Shown: piece by piece, positions 17,875 through 27,134 of the stretch
How positions within the stretch are numbered: the first letter of the stretch is position 1
Layout of the letters: every line of letters begins with the position of its first letter
NCBI GenBank assembly: GCA_016708875.1
Contig: JADJFA010000015.1
Span: 88,420 to 152,419, forward strand
DNA length: 64,000 nucleotides
From: Lewinellaceae bacterium
GTDB lineage: Bacteria; Bacteroidota; Bacteroidia; Chitinophagales; Saprospiraceae
Direction: 5' to 3'
The notes under the pieces: model-generated
Database searches by the model: none
What the model was told of the DNA's origin: nothing
What the model saw: the letters and a program-made list of their open reading frames with translations, nothing else
Program-made: the position numbers and the translations under genes

Positions 17875-19260
17875 CTAAATCAACCCATAAACACTTCCCG
17901 GGGCCAGCGTAAGCAGCGCGATGAGTAAAAGACCCAGCATTACCGCCCACCGGACGCCCATTGGCAAAACCACTTCTCCTGCACTTTCCTCCCTGGAGAA
18001 GTACATGGCAATGATGATTTTGAAGTAGTAATAAATTGAAATTGCCGAATTAATCACGGCCAGCACGATGAGCCAGGGGTATTTGGCGAACGCCGCCGTG
18101 AACAAGAAGTATTTGCCAAAAAAGCCCGCCAAGGGTGGGATGCCTGCCAGCGAAAGCATTGAAAGTGCAAGGACGGCCGCCAGCAGAGGCTGTTTTTTGC
18201 TCAATCCATTGAATGCCGCAAAAGTGCCATCGCCACTTGGTTCTGCTACAGCGATGTAGACACCAAAGGCGCAAATCGTTGCCAGTGAATATGTTAGGGA
18301 ATAAAACAACAGCGCCTGATCAGCACCTGTCGAACCTATGGCCAGTACAGCCAACAATAAATAGCCCGCATGAGAAATACTGGAATAAGCCATCATGCGC
18401 TTGAAATCCTTTTGGAAAAGAGCCGTGGTGTTGGCAAGGGTCATTGTCAGTGCGGCTATCATGGCTATCGGTAAACTCCAAAAAGCCTCTGCGCCGGGGA
18501 AGGCGATGGCAAACAAGCGATAAAATGCTGCGAAGCCAGCCGTTTTTACCACCGTGGCCATGAACGCTGTGATCAAATTAGGGCTACCCTGATAAACATC
18601 CGGCGCCCAAAAATGGAAAGGCACGGCGGAGACTTTGAAGCTCAAACCCACGATCATAAGCAAAATACCAACTTTGAGCATTCCGGACATTTGGTCGCCA
18701 TTTCCTATAGCGCGGCTGATAGAAGCAAGGTCGAAACTGGCCGTTGCGCCGTACACCAGGGTCATACCAAACAGTAAAATACCCGTGGCAAATGCCCCCA
18801 TGAGGAAGTATTTCAGGGCGGCTTCATTGCCCGCTGGGTCATCGCGGCGGCTACCAGCAAGCACATATAGTGGGATGCTGAGGATTTCAATCCCCAAAAA
18901 CAACATGGTCATGTTGGTGAAAGAGAACATCACGAGTGCTCCGCACAGGCTGAACAAGATAAGCCCATAATGATCGCCCAGCGTAGCATTCAGGTTGCGG
19001 AATCCCCAACCGGAAAGCCCGATAATGAGCGCGGTGGCAAGAATAGCCACGCCCGAAAATGCATGGGCAAAGGGCATGAACCGGAACATGGATGCGTATT
19101 CATTGCCCCAGCCAAAGCCAGGTCCAAGGAGGTCATAGCCAGTTGCGCCAAGCGCCAATAAAGTGCCGAGCAAAGCGAGCGGTTGCAACCATTTGCGATT
19201 TGTCAGCCCGACAAATAAAACGACAATCGCCGTTATGAAGAGTATAAGTAGTGCGGTCAT
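17875..19260 (-). CDS. nuoN: NADH-quinone oxidoreductase subunit N
   Basis: This is a membrane proton-channel subunit of respiratory complex I, 461 residues long with about 13-14 hydrophobic helices. Family features are SLCGALVMFSFTNMTMLFLG, LSIPLYVLAG, and LKYFLMGAFATGILLFG. The antiporter-like core is LSFKVSAVPFHFWAPDVYQG with its key lysine, followed by KRMMAYSSISHAGYLLLA. It is the last gene of the operon, followed by a palindromic terminator. Its start lies close to a GTGATTGG repeat patch and the S4 gene. Confidence 0.95.
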   Translation of the reverse strand: MTALLILFITAIVVLFVGLTNRKWLQPLALLGTLLALGATGYDLLGPGFGWGNEYASMFRFMPFAHAFSGVAILATALIIGLSGWGFRNLNATLGDHYGLILFSLCGALVMFSFTNMTMLFLGIEILSIPLYVLAGSRRDDPAGNEAALKYFLMGAFATGILLFGMTLVYGATASFDLASISRAIGNGDQMSGMLKVGILLMIVGLSFKVSAVPFHFWAPDVYQGSPNLITAFMATVVKTAGFAAFYRLFAIAFPGAEAFWSLPIAMIAALTMTLANTTALFQKDFKRMMAYSSISHAGYLLLAVLAIGSTGADQALLFYSLTYSLATICAFGVYIAVAEPSGDGTFAAFNGLSKKQPLLAAVLALSMLSLAGIPPLAGFFGKYFLFTAAFAKYPWLIVLAVINSAISIYYYFKIIIAMYFSREESAGEVVLPMGVRWAVMLGLLLIALLTLAPGSVYGLI

Positions 19261-19263
19261 GAG

Positions 19264-19322
19264 TGCTGGTGATTGGTCTTATCTTGGTGATTGGTGTGAT
19301 TTGGGTTTGAGTATTGGTGATT
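19264..19322. repeat. GGTGATTGG word repeats overlapping a coding end
   Basis: Three or four copies of GGTGATTGG-like words lie between nuoN and the S4 gene. The last bases are read as the C-terminal tail of the S4 protein. Confidence 0.6.
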
Positions 19323-19554
19323 GCCTGCCTGCCGTCGAGGCGGGGTGCAGCTGGATGGTTATCTTTTGCTTTTGAAATTCCACCACGTCGCGGGGACGGA
19401 GTTTTTTGCGTTTTTGCGTTTCGATTTGGCCGTTGACTTTTACTTCGCCATCGGTGATTCGGATGTTTGCCTCGCCACCGGTTTCTACCAGGTTTAAGAC
19501 TTTTAAGAGGTTGTTTAGGGGGATGTGGTCGTGGTCCTTCAATTGGAAATTCAT
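19279..19554 (-). CDS. S4-domain RNA-binding protein (YbcJ-like)
   Basis: This 91-residue protein has a core of about 70 residues with the S4 RNA-binding fold, seen in HIPLNNLLKVLNLVETGGEA, RITDGEVKVNGQIETQKRKK and LRPRDVVEFQKQKITIQ. Small S4 proteins of this type bind structured RNA such as rRNA or tRNA; its target is unknown. The last 20 residues (HPASTAGRQSP onward) lie beyond the domain and are encoded by the intergenic GGTGATTGG and GCCTGCC repeats. This suggests repeat invasion extended the C-terminus. It sits between nuoM and nuoN without an obvious functional link. Confidence 0.75.
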   Translation of the reverse strand: MNFQLKDHDHIPLNNLLKVLNLVETGGEANIRITDGEVKVNGQIETQKRKKLRPRDVVEFQKQKITIQLHPASTAGRQSPILKPKSHQSPR

Positions 19555-19555
19555 A

Positions 19556-19753
19556 TCAAGCGTGGTTTTTAGGATTCATATTTCGTTTCATTTGAAAGTA
19601 GAAAAAGATCATTGCGACCAAGAACACAAATACTGCCGTTGCAATCTGTACATACCAGTTGATACTCGGATAGAAAACAAAACGCAAAGCACTGGCTATC
19701 AGCACGATAATCGTGAATTTCAGAGATTTAAGCGCAGCAATTTTCCACAACAT
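19556..19753 (-). CDS. Small membrane protein, uncharacterised
   Basis: This 65-residue protein has two hydrophobic segments (about residues 11-26, TIIVLIASALRFVFYP, and 34-53, VQIATAVFVFLVAMIFFYF), joined by a short loop and ended by a basic tail. It overlaps nothing and lies two bases upstream of the S4 gene on the same strand, inside the nuo operon after nuoM. I do not recognise a family; relatives may be lineage-restricted. Confidence 0.5.
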   Translation of the reverse strand: MLWKIAALKSLKFTIIVLIASALRFVFYPSINWYVQIATAVFVFLVAMIFFYFQMKRNMNPKNHA

Positions 19754-19774
19754 TGGATTCGAAATTATAAGGAT

Positions 19775-21217
19775 TTATAACTGCACCGCCCTCAAAATCC
19801 GCTCCACGCTCTCCTCTGTCAACCCCAGCACCGACTGCGGGAAAAAGCCCAGCACAAGCACCAATCCTGCTATAATACCAAGAACCAAAAATTCCCGCGA
19901 ATTCACGTCCTCAAAGTTGGCAGTTTCGGTTTTTGTCTCGCCAAAAACCACCAGACCATAAGCCCGCAACATATACACTGCGCCAAAAATGATGGTCAAA
20001 CCCGCCAGTACGCCCAGCCAGAAATTGTAATTCCAGATACCGTTCAGCAGCAGGAATTCGCCCGGAAAACCATTTGTCAATGGCACGGCCAATGAACCCA
20101 ACACAATAATCATGAACAGCGCAGCAAACTTTGGCGCCGATTTGGCAATCCCCCCCATGTCAGCCAGGGAACGTGTGCCAAGGCGGCGTTCCAGCAAATC
20201 CACAATGAAAAACAGGCCCACCACATTGATACCGTGGTTGAGCATTTGAATAATACCGCCTTGTACTCCTGCCTTGTTCCAGGCCAAAATCCCGGCAGCG
20301 ATCAGTCCAACGTGCGCAATAGAAGAATAAGCTACCAATCGTTTGATGTCCGATTGCTTCACGGCGATAATGCTTGCGTAAATAATCCCAAATACCGCCA
20401 ACGAAATAAAAATCGGATTTAAGATGTGCATGGCTTCAGGTGCAAGCGGGATCATCCAGCGTATCATCCCATAAGCCCCCATTTTGAGCATGATGCCAGA
20501 AAGCAACATCGTACCTCCAGTGGGTGAAGTCACATAAGTATCTGGCTGCCAAGTATGTAGTGGGAAAACGGGCATTTTTACTGCAAACGCGAGGAAGAAG
20601 CCGAGCAGGACCCAGTTGGCAGCGGCAGGGGACAGTTGCACGGCTACGAGGTCGGCCCAGGCAAAAGAATGATTACCAGGCGTTTGCAAGTACACCCATA
20701 AGAGTGCAACCAGCATGAACAACGAACCAACAAAAGTGTAAATGAAGAACTTCAACGTGACCCGAATGCGATCCTGCCCGCCCCAGATAGCGCAGATAAA
20801 GTAGATCGGGATGAGCGCCAGTTCGTAGAAAACGTAGAAAAGCAAGCCGTCCTGTGCAAGAAAAACGCCGTTCAATGCGCCCAGCATCAGCAGCAGCAGT
20901 CCGTAGTAGCGCGGCTCGTTGTCAAATCTGCGCCCCCAACTCGATACAATAATCAGTGGCGTGAGCAAATTGGTCAGCACCAGCATGATCAGCGTAATGC
21001 CGTCCATACCAAGGCTGAATGAGATGCCGGCTGAGGCCACCCAGGGCACAGAATATGTGCAGTTCATGCCCTGGCTATAATCACAGCAAAGGCAATAGGC
21101 AGTTGCGGCGAGGTTGGCAAGCGCGGCAAACAGCGCGATAGACCGCGATCCGCCGGGCCGCAGGAGCAACAAAATCGCCGAGGCGATGAAGGGTATGAGT
21201 ATGAAGATCAGTGACAT
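19775..21217 (-). CDS. nuoM: NADH-quinone oxidoreductase subunit M
   Basis: This is an antiporter-like proton-pumping subunit of complex I, 480 residues with about 14 transmembrane helices. Diagnostic segments are YVFYELALIPIYFICAIWGG with the essential glutamate, FAVKMPVFPLHTWQPDTYV with the channel lysine, and the IAVKQSDIKRLVAYSSIAHV helix. It follows nuoL by 50 bases on the same strand and is intact. Confidence 0.95.
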   Translation of the reverse strand: MSLIFILIPFIASAILLLLRPGGSRSIALFAALANLAATAYCLCCDYSQGMNCTYSVPWVASAGISFSLGMDGITLIMLVLTNLLTPLIIVSSWGRRFDNEPRYYGLLLLMLGALNGVFLAQDGLLFYVFYELALIPIYFICAIWGGQDRIRVTLKFFIYTFVGSLFMLVALLWVYLQTPGNHSFAWADLVAVQLSPAAANWVLLGFFLAFAVKMPVFPLHTWQPDTYVTSPTGGTMLLSGIMLKMGAYGMIRWMIPLAPEAMHILNPIFISLAVFGIIYASIIAVKQSDIKRLVAYSSIAHVGLIAAGILAWNKAGVQGGIIQMLNHGINVVGLFFIVDLLERRLGTRSLADMGGIAKSAPKFAALFMIIVLGSLAVPLTNGFPGEFLLLNGIWNYNFWLGVLAGLTIIFGAVYMLRAYGLVVFGETKTETANFEDVNSREFLVLGIIAGLVLVLGFFPQSVLGLTEESVERILRAVQL

Positions 21218-21267
21218 AGAAGTCGGTTAGTCGTGTTCGTGTAAAATTGAAGTAGGTTTTGTTTTTC

Positions 21268-23136
21268 TCACGCCCACATCGTCAACATCAGCAACACCAC
21301 CCCGGCCACCATTCCTAGCAAGTAATATTCAATATTCCCGTTCTGCAATTTCCGGAACTGCGCACCAAGCCGTTGCATCCCTGCGCCCACGCCGTTCACA
21401 ATGCCATCAATGCCTTGAATGTCAACGTAGTAGTGGAACATTTTGGATAGTTTTTCTACCGGGCGTACAAAGAGGAAATCGTATATTTCATCCACATAAA
21501 ACTTGTTCGCTACCAAACGGGTAAGGCTTGATTGGGCGGTATCTGCCACGGGAAGGTTTGATTTTTTGCCGTAAATAAAGTAGGTTATTATGATGATCAC
21601 CACTGCCAGGGAGGTGGTAAAAATCATCAGCGTCCACTCGGTACTGGCTTCGAGGTGCATTTCATTGAGCGGGATCACGCTGGAGAACCAGTGCGCGAGC
21701 CATTGTTCGTTGCCAAGGTGCAGGAAATGCGGCGTGTTCAGAAAACCGCCCGCAATGGAAAGTACCGCCAAAATAATGAGCGGTATGGTCATCACTTTTG
21801 GACTTTCGTGCAAATGGTGCGCTTGTTCGTGCGTACCTCGGAATTCGCCAAAAAAGGTGACGTACAGCAGTCGGCACATATAAATTGCGGTAAACATTGC
21901 CCCTAATCCGGCGAAGCCCCACCACCATCCACCGCCATGGGCAAAGGTGAAAGCGAAGATTTCGTCTTTCGAGAAAAAGCCCGCCATCAGCGGGAAACCC
22001 GCAATCGCAAAGGTGCCAATGAGAAACACCCAGAAAGTGACTGGCATTGCTTTGCGCAGCCCGCCCATGTTGCGGATGTCCTGCTCGCCGCCCATGCCGT
22101 GAATGACGCTGCCCGCCGCGAGGAACAAAAGGGCTTTGAAAAATGCGTGGGTGGTGACGTGGAAGATCGCGCTTGCGTACGCGCCCATGCCCAGTGCGAC
22201 GAACATCAGTCCCAGTTGCGACACGGTGGAATAGGCCAATACTTTCTTGATGTCGTTCTGCCGCAGACCAATGATTGCGGCGAATATGCAGGTAATCACC
22301 CCAATGAGTGCCACAAAGTGCATGGCATCGGGTGAAAGATTGTAAAGCGGATGACAACGGGCTACGAGGTACACGCCCGCCGTAACCATCGTGGCTGCAT
22401 GGATAAGCGCCGACACAGGGGTTGGACCTGCCATAGCATCGGGCAACCAGGTATAGAGCGGAATTTGGGCGCTTTTGCCCATTGCACCGATGAAAAGCAG
22501 CAGGCAAATCAGGGTCACTACGCCCGCTTCAAGGCGGATATTCGGCAATGCGGCAAAGATTTCAGAGAAATTGATGCTGCCGAATATTTGATAAATCACG
22601 AAAATGCCAATCAGCAGTCCGAGGTCGCCGATGCGGTTCATAATGAACGCTTTACGTGCGGCTTTTCCGAATTCCTTGTTGGTGTACCAAAAGCCAATGA
22701 GCAGGTAAGAACACAATCCCACACCTTCCCAACCGAAAAACAACATGAGGAAGTTGTCGCCCATGACGAGCAGCAACATTGAGAAAATGAACAGGTTGAG
22801 GTAAGCGAAAAACTTCCAGAAACCGTCGTCGTCGTGCATGTAGCCGATGCTGTACACATGGATCAGAAAGCCGACGCCCGTCACAATCAACATCATCCAG
22901 AGTCCACGAGGAAGCCAAAATCTGCGCTCAGGTTACCCACGGTGAAGAAGTTGTACAAGGTCACCTGAATCGGACCGGAAGCCGCCACCTGGTTGAAGCA
23001 CATCACGCTCAGAATGAACGAAACAAGCAAGGTGCCTGAGCCAATGACGCCGACAGCGGTTTTGCTCAGGCGTTTGCCAAACAGGCCGTTGATCGCGAAG
23101 CCGATGAGCGGCAAAAAAGGGAATAAGTGGTATCAA
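21268..23136 (-). CDS. nuoL: NADH-quinone oxidoreductase subunit L, two apparent frameshifts
   Basis: This is the distal antiporter-like subunit of complex I, with a long lateral helix at its C-terminus. The main part (21268-22896) shows TGVGFLIHVYSIGYM, FFGWEGVGLCSYLLIGFW, AQIPLYTWLPDAMAGPTPVS and NDIKKVLAYSTVSQLGLM. The first 70 or so residues (PLIGFAINGLFGKRLSKTAV to SADFGFLVD) lie in another frame at 22893-23114. A few residues before that (LIPLIPF) lie in a third frame. The first break fits one extra T in a T6 run near 23116. The second is at the LVD/LWMM junction near 22905, where at least one base is missing. With these repaired the gene is normal. An in-frame TTG at 23136 is the only visible start, so the true start is uncertain. 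Confidence 0.9.
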
Positions 23137-23217
23137 GACTTGGTTTTGCTATCTTGATGTTTCGGGCGCGGAGGCGCGGAGAAAATTCTCCGTTGCGTTC
23201 GCGTCTCTGCGTGAAAA

Positions 23218-23538
23218 TTAGTTTTTCAAATTGTCGAGCAAAGAAATATCCGTGCTCTTAGTGTTTCTGTAAATCATAACCAAAATACCCAGTCCGACCG
23301 CAGCCTCCGCCGCAGCCACCACCATGATGAAAAACACCATGATCTGACCTTGTGAGTCAGATAGGTACGTGGAAAAAGCCGCCAAAAGCAGGTTCACGGC
23401 ATTGAGCATCAACTCAATGCACATGAGCACGACGATGGCGTTGCGGCGCACGAGCACCCCGAACACGCCGATGACGAACAGCACCGTGCTGAGGTAAACG
23501 TAGTAGTCAATGGGGATGGATCGTATTGTTTCGAGCAT
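23218..23538 (-). CDS. nuoK: NADH-quinone oxidoreductase subunit K
   Basis: This 106-residue, three-helix subunit of the complex I membrane arm is homologous to Mrp antiporter subunit MnhC. It shows VYLSTVLFVIGVFGVLVRRN, the conserved glutamate helix VVLMCIELMLNAVNLLL, and FFIMVVAAAEAAVGLGILV with the second conserved glutamate. It is intact, lies upstream of nuoL, and is separated from nuoJ by an unusual 380-base gap. Confidence 0.95.
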   Translation of the reverse strand: MLETIRSIPIDYYVYLSTVLFVIGVFGVLVRRNAIVVLMCIELMLNAVNLLLAAFSTYLSDSQGQIMVFFIMVVAAAEAAVGLGILVMIYRNTKSTDISLLDNLKN

Positions 23539-23647
23539 TTTTCTGTGTTTGACCTCGTAACGGTTTCAAAATCAGTTCTAATTTTTGAGTTTTTGGCCGT
23601 TTTTTATTTTCCATGTTGTTCCCATTTTTGGCTGGGGATTCAAGTGT

Positions 23648-23851
23648 TTAGAATTCTAACTTTCCTCTTTTCGTCAGAAATATTGGTTTGCTCTTTATGT
23701 CGGCCATTTTCAGTGTCCAGGTGAAGTTGGTGTTCGGGTCACGTTCTGCGATTTCGTCTTTTAGCGTCGGTATAGGTTCTTCAATTTCAAGTGATTCAGA
23801 ATTTCTCACCCTTGTATTCCGTGAAAGCGCGGGACCCCAGCAGATATTCAT
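23648..23851 (-). CDS. Small uncharacterised ORF between nuoJ and nuoK
   Basis: This 67-residue frame starts MNICWGPALSRNTRVRNSES and ends KPIFLTKRGKLEF. The same frame stays open upstream without a stop into the end of nuoJ, adding readable residues such as KINRTDGTQAKLAK. It may therefore be the remnant of a longer protein whose start was lost. There is no recognised domain, signal peptide or membrane segment. It occupies most of a 380-base gap in an otherwise tight part of the operon. It is either a real small gene or decayed insert. Confidence 0.35.
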   Translation of the reverse strand: MNICWGPALSRNTRVRNSESLEIEEPIPTLKDEIAERDPNTNFTWTLKMADIKSKPIFLTKRGKLEF

Positions 23852-23918
23852 TTTGGCAAGCTTTGCCTGCGTTCCATCGGTCCGATTGATTTTGCTTTCA
23901 TTTAGTTTATCGGTTGAA

Positions 23919-24428
23919 TCAAACTTGCAAATCCCTTTTCCCTACCAGCACTGCCCCCACCATCGCTGCCAAAAACAAAATCCCCGCGATCTCAAAGGGC
24001 ACCACAAAATCAGTAAAAAGCACATAGCCAAGGTTTTCTACGAGGCCGACCTGGTTGTTGACATTTTCAGGAATATTTACCTCAATACCGCCGCGTAGCG
24101 CACCCACAAGTGTTACCAACAGCATACCTGCCGCAATGCCAGCGCTGATTTTCCAGGTCGTGGATTTTTGCGGTTCGGTTTCTTTGCTCAAATTGAGCAG
24201 CATCAGCACAAAGAGGAATAAGACCATAATTGCCCCTGCGTACACGATGATGTGTACCACTGCCAGGAACTGTGCATTTAACAGAATATACTGCCCGGCG
24301 ATGGCAAAAAAAGTGAGGATCAGGTACAAGACACTGTGTACAGGATTCTTGGAAAGAACCATGAGCAGCGCAGTGAGGACTGAAATGGCTGCGAGGGTCA
24401 GAAATATAGGTAAAACCATGTTGGTCAA
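23919..24428 (-). CDS. nuoJ: NADH-quinone oxidoreductase subunit J
   Basis: This is a 169-residue membrane-arm subunit of complex I with five hydrophobic helices. Family features are NPVHSVLYLILTFFAIAGQY, the AEFLAVVHIIVYAGAIMVLF-like helix (here AQFLAVVHIIVYAGAIMVLF), and the late FEIAGILFLAAMVGAVLVGK segment. It is intact and lies 32 bases downstream of nuoI. Confidence 0.95.
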   Translation of the reverse strand: MTNMVLPIFLTLAAISVLTALLMVLSKNPVHSVLYLILTFFAIAGQYILLNAQFLAVVHIIVYAGAIMVLFLFVLMLLNLSKETEPQKSTTWKISAGIAAGMLLVTLVGALRGGIEVNIPENVNNQVGLVENLGYVLFTDFVVPFEIAGILFLAAMVGAVLVGKRDLQV

Positions 24429-24460
24429 TCGTTTATGCCAGTAATGACTGGGGCGTATAA

Positions 24461-25011
24461 TCAGGCAGTTTGGGCTTTTTTCTCGGTAATATGTTTCTGG
24501 CGAACCGTCACGTCGATGCGTTTATCTGGTGTAACCCCTTCTACGAGCATGTCTTTGCCAAACACGAAATTCTGGCGCACATAATCGCTTGGCACCAGGC
24601 GGTCGGTCAGGAAAATCGCTTCTTTAGGGCAGGCTTCTTCGCACATTCCGCAAAAAATGCAGCGTAACATATTGATCTCGTACACCGCCGCGTATTTTCT
24701 TCGCGGTAGAGGTGCTCTTCCCCTTTTGGCGCTCCTCAGCAATCATCGTAATGGCTTCAGCCCGACAAGCCACCGCACACAGCCCGCAAGCGGTACAGTT
24801 TTCCCGACCTTGTTCGTCGCGCTTCAATACATGCCAACCGCGATAGACGGGCGCGAATTCACGTTGTTCCTTTGGGTATGAAGTGGTATTGCTCTTTCTA
24901 AAAAAGTGCTTGAGCGTCGTCCATTCCCTTGGCAATGGCGGGCAGGTAAATGCGCTCCATGAAGGTCATTTTTTTGTTGACGACGTTTTTCGAGCGTTGT
25001 GTGAGTTGCAT
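24461..25011 (-). CDS. nuoI: NADH-quinone oxidoreductase subunit I, three apparent frameshifts
   Basis: This is the ferredoxin-like subunit carrying clusters N6a and N6b. Both 4Fe-4S motifs are present: CTACGLCAVACRAE and CIFCGMCEEACPKEA. Three breaks interrupt it. Near 24930 the start (MQLTQRSKNVVNKK to IAKGM) changes frame before TTLKHFFRKSN. Near 24725 an A is missing in a run (CCAAAAGGGG), which breaks AEERQKG from EEHLYREE. Near 24695 another A is missing (GAAGAAAATAC) before KYAAVYEINM. All pieces are conserved, so base-calling errors in homopolymers are the simplest explanation. The ATG at 25011 is the likely start. Confidence 0.88.
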
Positions 25012-25100
25012 AATTTCTGATTTGAATTTGGCAAACAGGATTAATTTAACACTGGAACGAGAGCCTAAATCACTTCATCGCCCATCACTTCATCACTTTA

Positions 25101-26132
25101 TTATTTCCCTAGCCACAAAATCCCCGCCCCCGTCAGCATCATATTCACGATCGCCAGCGGTATAAGCGATTTCCAGCCCAGGTGCATCAACTGGTCGTAA
25201 CGGAAACGTGGAAGTGTCCAGCGGATCCACATGAAAACAAAGATGAAAAAGAACGCCTTACTCAGCAGCACAATTGGTCCCATCAGTCCGCCCAGCCAAC
25301 CCGGATCAATGCCCGGGAAGTGATACCCACCAAAGTAAAGACACGAAATGACCGTACAGGCGATGAACATATTGATGTACTCGGCGAAAAGAAACATCCC
25401 CAGTTTCATCGCACTATATTCCGTGTGGTAGCCGCCGATCAATTCTGTTTCACATTCGGCCATGTCAAAAGGAGCGCGGTTACATTCTGCGAGGGAACAC
25501 GTAATGAAAAGGATAAAACCAAGCGGTTGGTATACTACGTTCCACATTCCAGCCTGTTGATCCACAATGGTTTTGAGGCTCAACGAACCGCTCAACATGA
25601 CGACCGCAATAATGGACAATCCCATCGCCAACTCATACGAAATCATCTGCGAGCTGGCGCGTATGGCCCCGTAAAGCGAAAATTTGTTGTTGGATGCCCA
25701 GCCCCCGAGCATGATGCCATAAACACCAAGTGAGGCCAAGCCTACTACGTACAGGATGCCAATGTTCACGTCTGCCACCTGAAGGTTCCAATTCAGGCCG
25801 CCGAGCGTAAGCGTAGTGCCCCAAGGAATTACGGCAGAGGCCATCAGCGCGACAAATATGAATGCTCCTGGTGCCAGAATATACAGCCAACGTTCGGATT
25901 GATTTGGCACAAAGTCTTCCTTGGTAAACATCTTGACTCCGTCAGCCAAAGGCTGAAGTAAGCCCCAAGGGCCTGCATTGCTGGGGCCGAGTCGGTCCTG
26001 GAAAAAGGCTGCGATTTTGCGCTCTCCGTAAGTGGAGTAGGCCGCAACACCGAGTGTCACGGTGAACAACACTATGATAAGGACGGCTTTTTCGATGATT
26101 AGCCCGAGACTGATAAGTAAGAGTGCGGTCAT
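25101..26132 (-). CDS. nuoH: NADH-quinone oxidoreductase subunit H
   Basis: This is the complex I membrane subunit at the quinone-binding interface, 343 residues and about eight to nine helices. Diagnostic loops are present: YGERKIAAFFQDRLGPSNAG, QPLADGVKMFTKEDFVPN, and the acidic quinone loop ECNRAPFDMAECETELIGGY followed by HTEYSAMKLGMFLFAEY. It is intact and lies between nuoG and nuoI. Confidence 0.95.
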   Translation of the reverse strand: MTALLLISLGLIIEKAVLIIVLFTVTLGVAAYSTYGERKIAAFFQDRLGPSNAGPWGLLQPLADGVKMFTKEDFVPNQSERWLYILAPGAFIFVALMASAVIPWGTTLTLGGLNWNLQVADVNIGILYVVGLASLGVYGIMLGGWASNNKFSLYGAIRASSQMISYELAMGLSIIAVVMLSGSLSLKTIVDQQAGMWNVVYQPLGFILFITCSLAECNRAPFDMAECETELIGGYHTEYSAMKLGMFLFAEYINMFIACTVISCLYFGGYHFPGIDPGWLGGLMGPIVLLSKAFFFIFVFMWIRWTLPRFRYDQLMHLGWKSLIPLAIVNMMLTGAGILWLGK

Positions 26133-26201
26133 GTGTGCAACGCGGATTACGCGGATTTGCGCTGGTTAACGCGGATTTTTATGGTTTAAACAGAATTTCG
26201 A

Positions 26202-27134
26202 TCAGCGAACGGTCAATTCCCCGTGCTCGTAGTGGTTTTGCGATATAACTGAATGACGGTCCAGGTCGCGCGGCCCTTCAATGATCCAATCTGTTTTGTC
26301 TTTTTTCTCGAAACGACAGGTGTTGCAAATGAAATCGTGTACCTCGCCGTACTTGTCTTTTCGGCCTGTGACCCGGAAAATCTCGCCGCCGTACATCCAG
26401 ACAACGGCCTTTCCGGAACATTTGTCGCAATTGCGGTGTGCATCCATCGGATTGAGGAACCACACCCGGCTTTTGAACCGAAACGTCCGGTCGGTGAGCG
26501 CACCCACAGGGCACACGTCTATCACGTTGCCGCTGAAATCGTTGTCAATTGCTTTCTCAATGTAGGTGCTGATCTCCACATGGTCGCCCCGGTTGAGGAT
26601 ACCGTGCACGCGCTCGTTGGTGAGTTGGTTGGCGACGTACACACAACGGAAGCACATGATGCAGCGTGTCATGTGGAGTTTGATGTACGGGCCGATGTCA
26701 ATTTTCTCAAAAGTCCGCCGCTCGAATTCGTAGCGAGTGCTGGCCTTGCCGTGCTCGAAGGACAAGTCCTGCAAATGGCACTCGCCTGCCTGGTCGCAAA
26801 TCGGGCAATCGAGCGGGTGGTTGATGAGCAGGAATTCGGTGACTGCCGCCCGGGCTTCTACCACCGTAGCATCGCTTTTACTGGCGACCTCCATGCCGTC
26901 CATGACCATCGTCTGGCAGGAAGCCACGAGTTTGGGCATGGGACGCGGGTCTTTTTCCGAGCCTTTCGTGACGCGCACGAGACAGGTCCGGCATTTGCCA
27001 CCCGAGCCTTGCAGCGTGGAATAATAGCACATGGCAGGCGGCACGAGTGGGCCGCCTATCTGGCGCGCCGCGTTCAGGATGGTAGTGCCGTCTGCGACTT
27101 CGATGGTTTGTCCGTCTATGGTAACTTTTGCCAT
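26202..27134 (-). CDS. nuoG: NADH-quinone oxidoreductase subunit G, short form
   Basis: This 310-residue protein contains the 2Fe-2S domain (C36, C48, C51 and C73, as in GSGGKCRTCLVRV), the His-Cys3 cluster NHPLDCPICDQAGECHLQDL, and the 4Fe-4S motif CIMCFRCVYVAN...DVCPVGAL. It then stops shortly after CDKCSGKAV. The molybdopterin-like domain of enterobacterial NuoG is absent, as is usual in Bacteroidota. It is a soluble electron-relay subunit. Its ATG directly follows the TAA of the truncated nucleotidyltransferase (TAAATG), so its ribosome-binding site lies in that gene. Confidence 0.93.
   Translation of the reverse strand: MAKVTIDGQTIEVADGTTILNAARQIGGPLVPPAMCYYSTLQGSGGKCRTCLVRVTKGSEKDPRPMPKLVASCQTMVMDGMEVASKSDATVVEARAAVTEFLLINHPLDCPICDQAGECHLQDLSFEHGKASTRYEFERRTFEKIDIGPYIKLHMTRCIMCFRCVYVANQLTNERVHGILNRGDHVEISTYIEKAIDNDFSGNVIDVCPVGALTDRTFRFKSRVWFLNPMDAHRNCDKCSGKAVVWMYGGEIFRVTGRKDKYGEVHDFICNTCRFEKKDKTDWIIEGPRDLDRHSVISQNHYEHGELTVR

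Noticed and set aside
5650..19322. GGTGATTGG arrays as CRISPR repeats
   Set aside because: The words are not evenly spaced, spacers are absent or tiny, copies are mirrored, and no cas genes are present.
21662..22507. 281-codon minus-strand frame within nuoL
   Set aside because: It overlaps the conserved antiporter core of nuoL in another frame and encodes arginine- and histidine-rich text typical of shifted GC-rich frames.
24461..25011. nuoI as a true pseudogene, or programmed frameshifting
   Set aside because: Three breaks in homopolymers without slippery-site architecture, and full conservation on both sides, favour sequence error.
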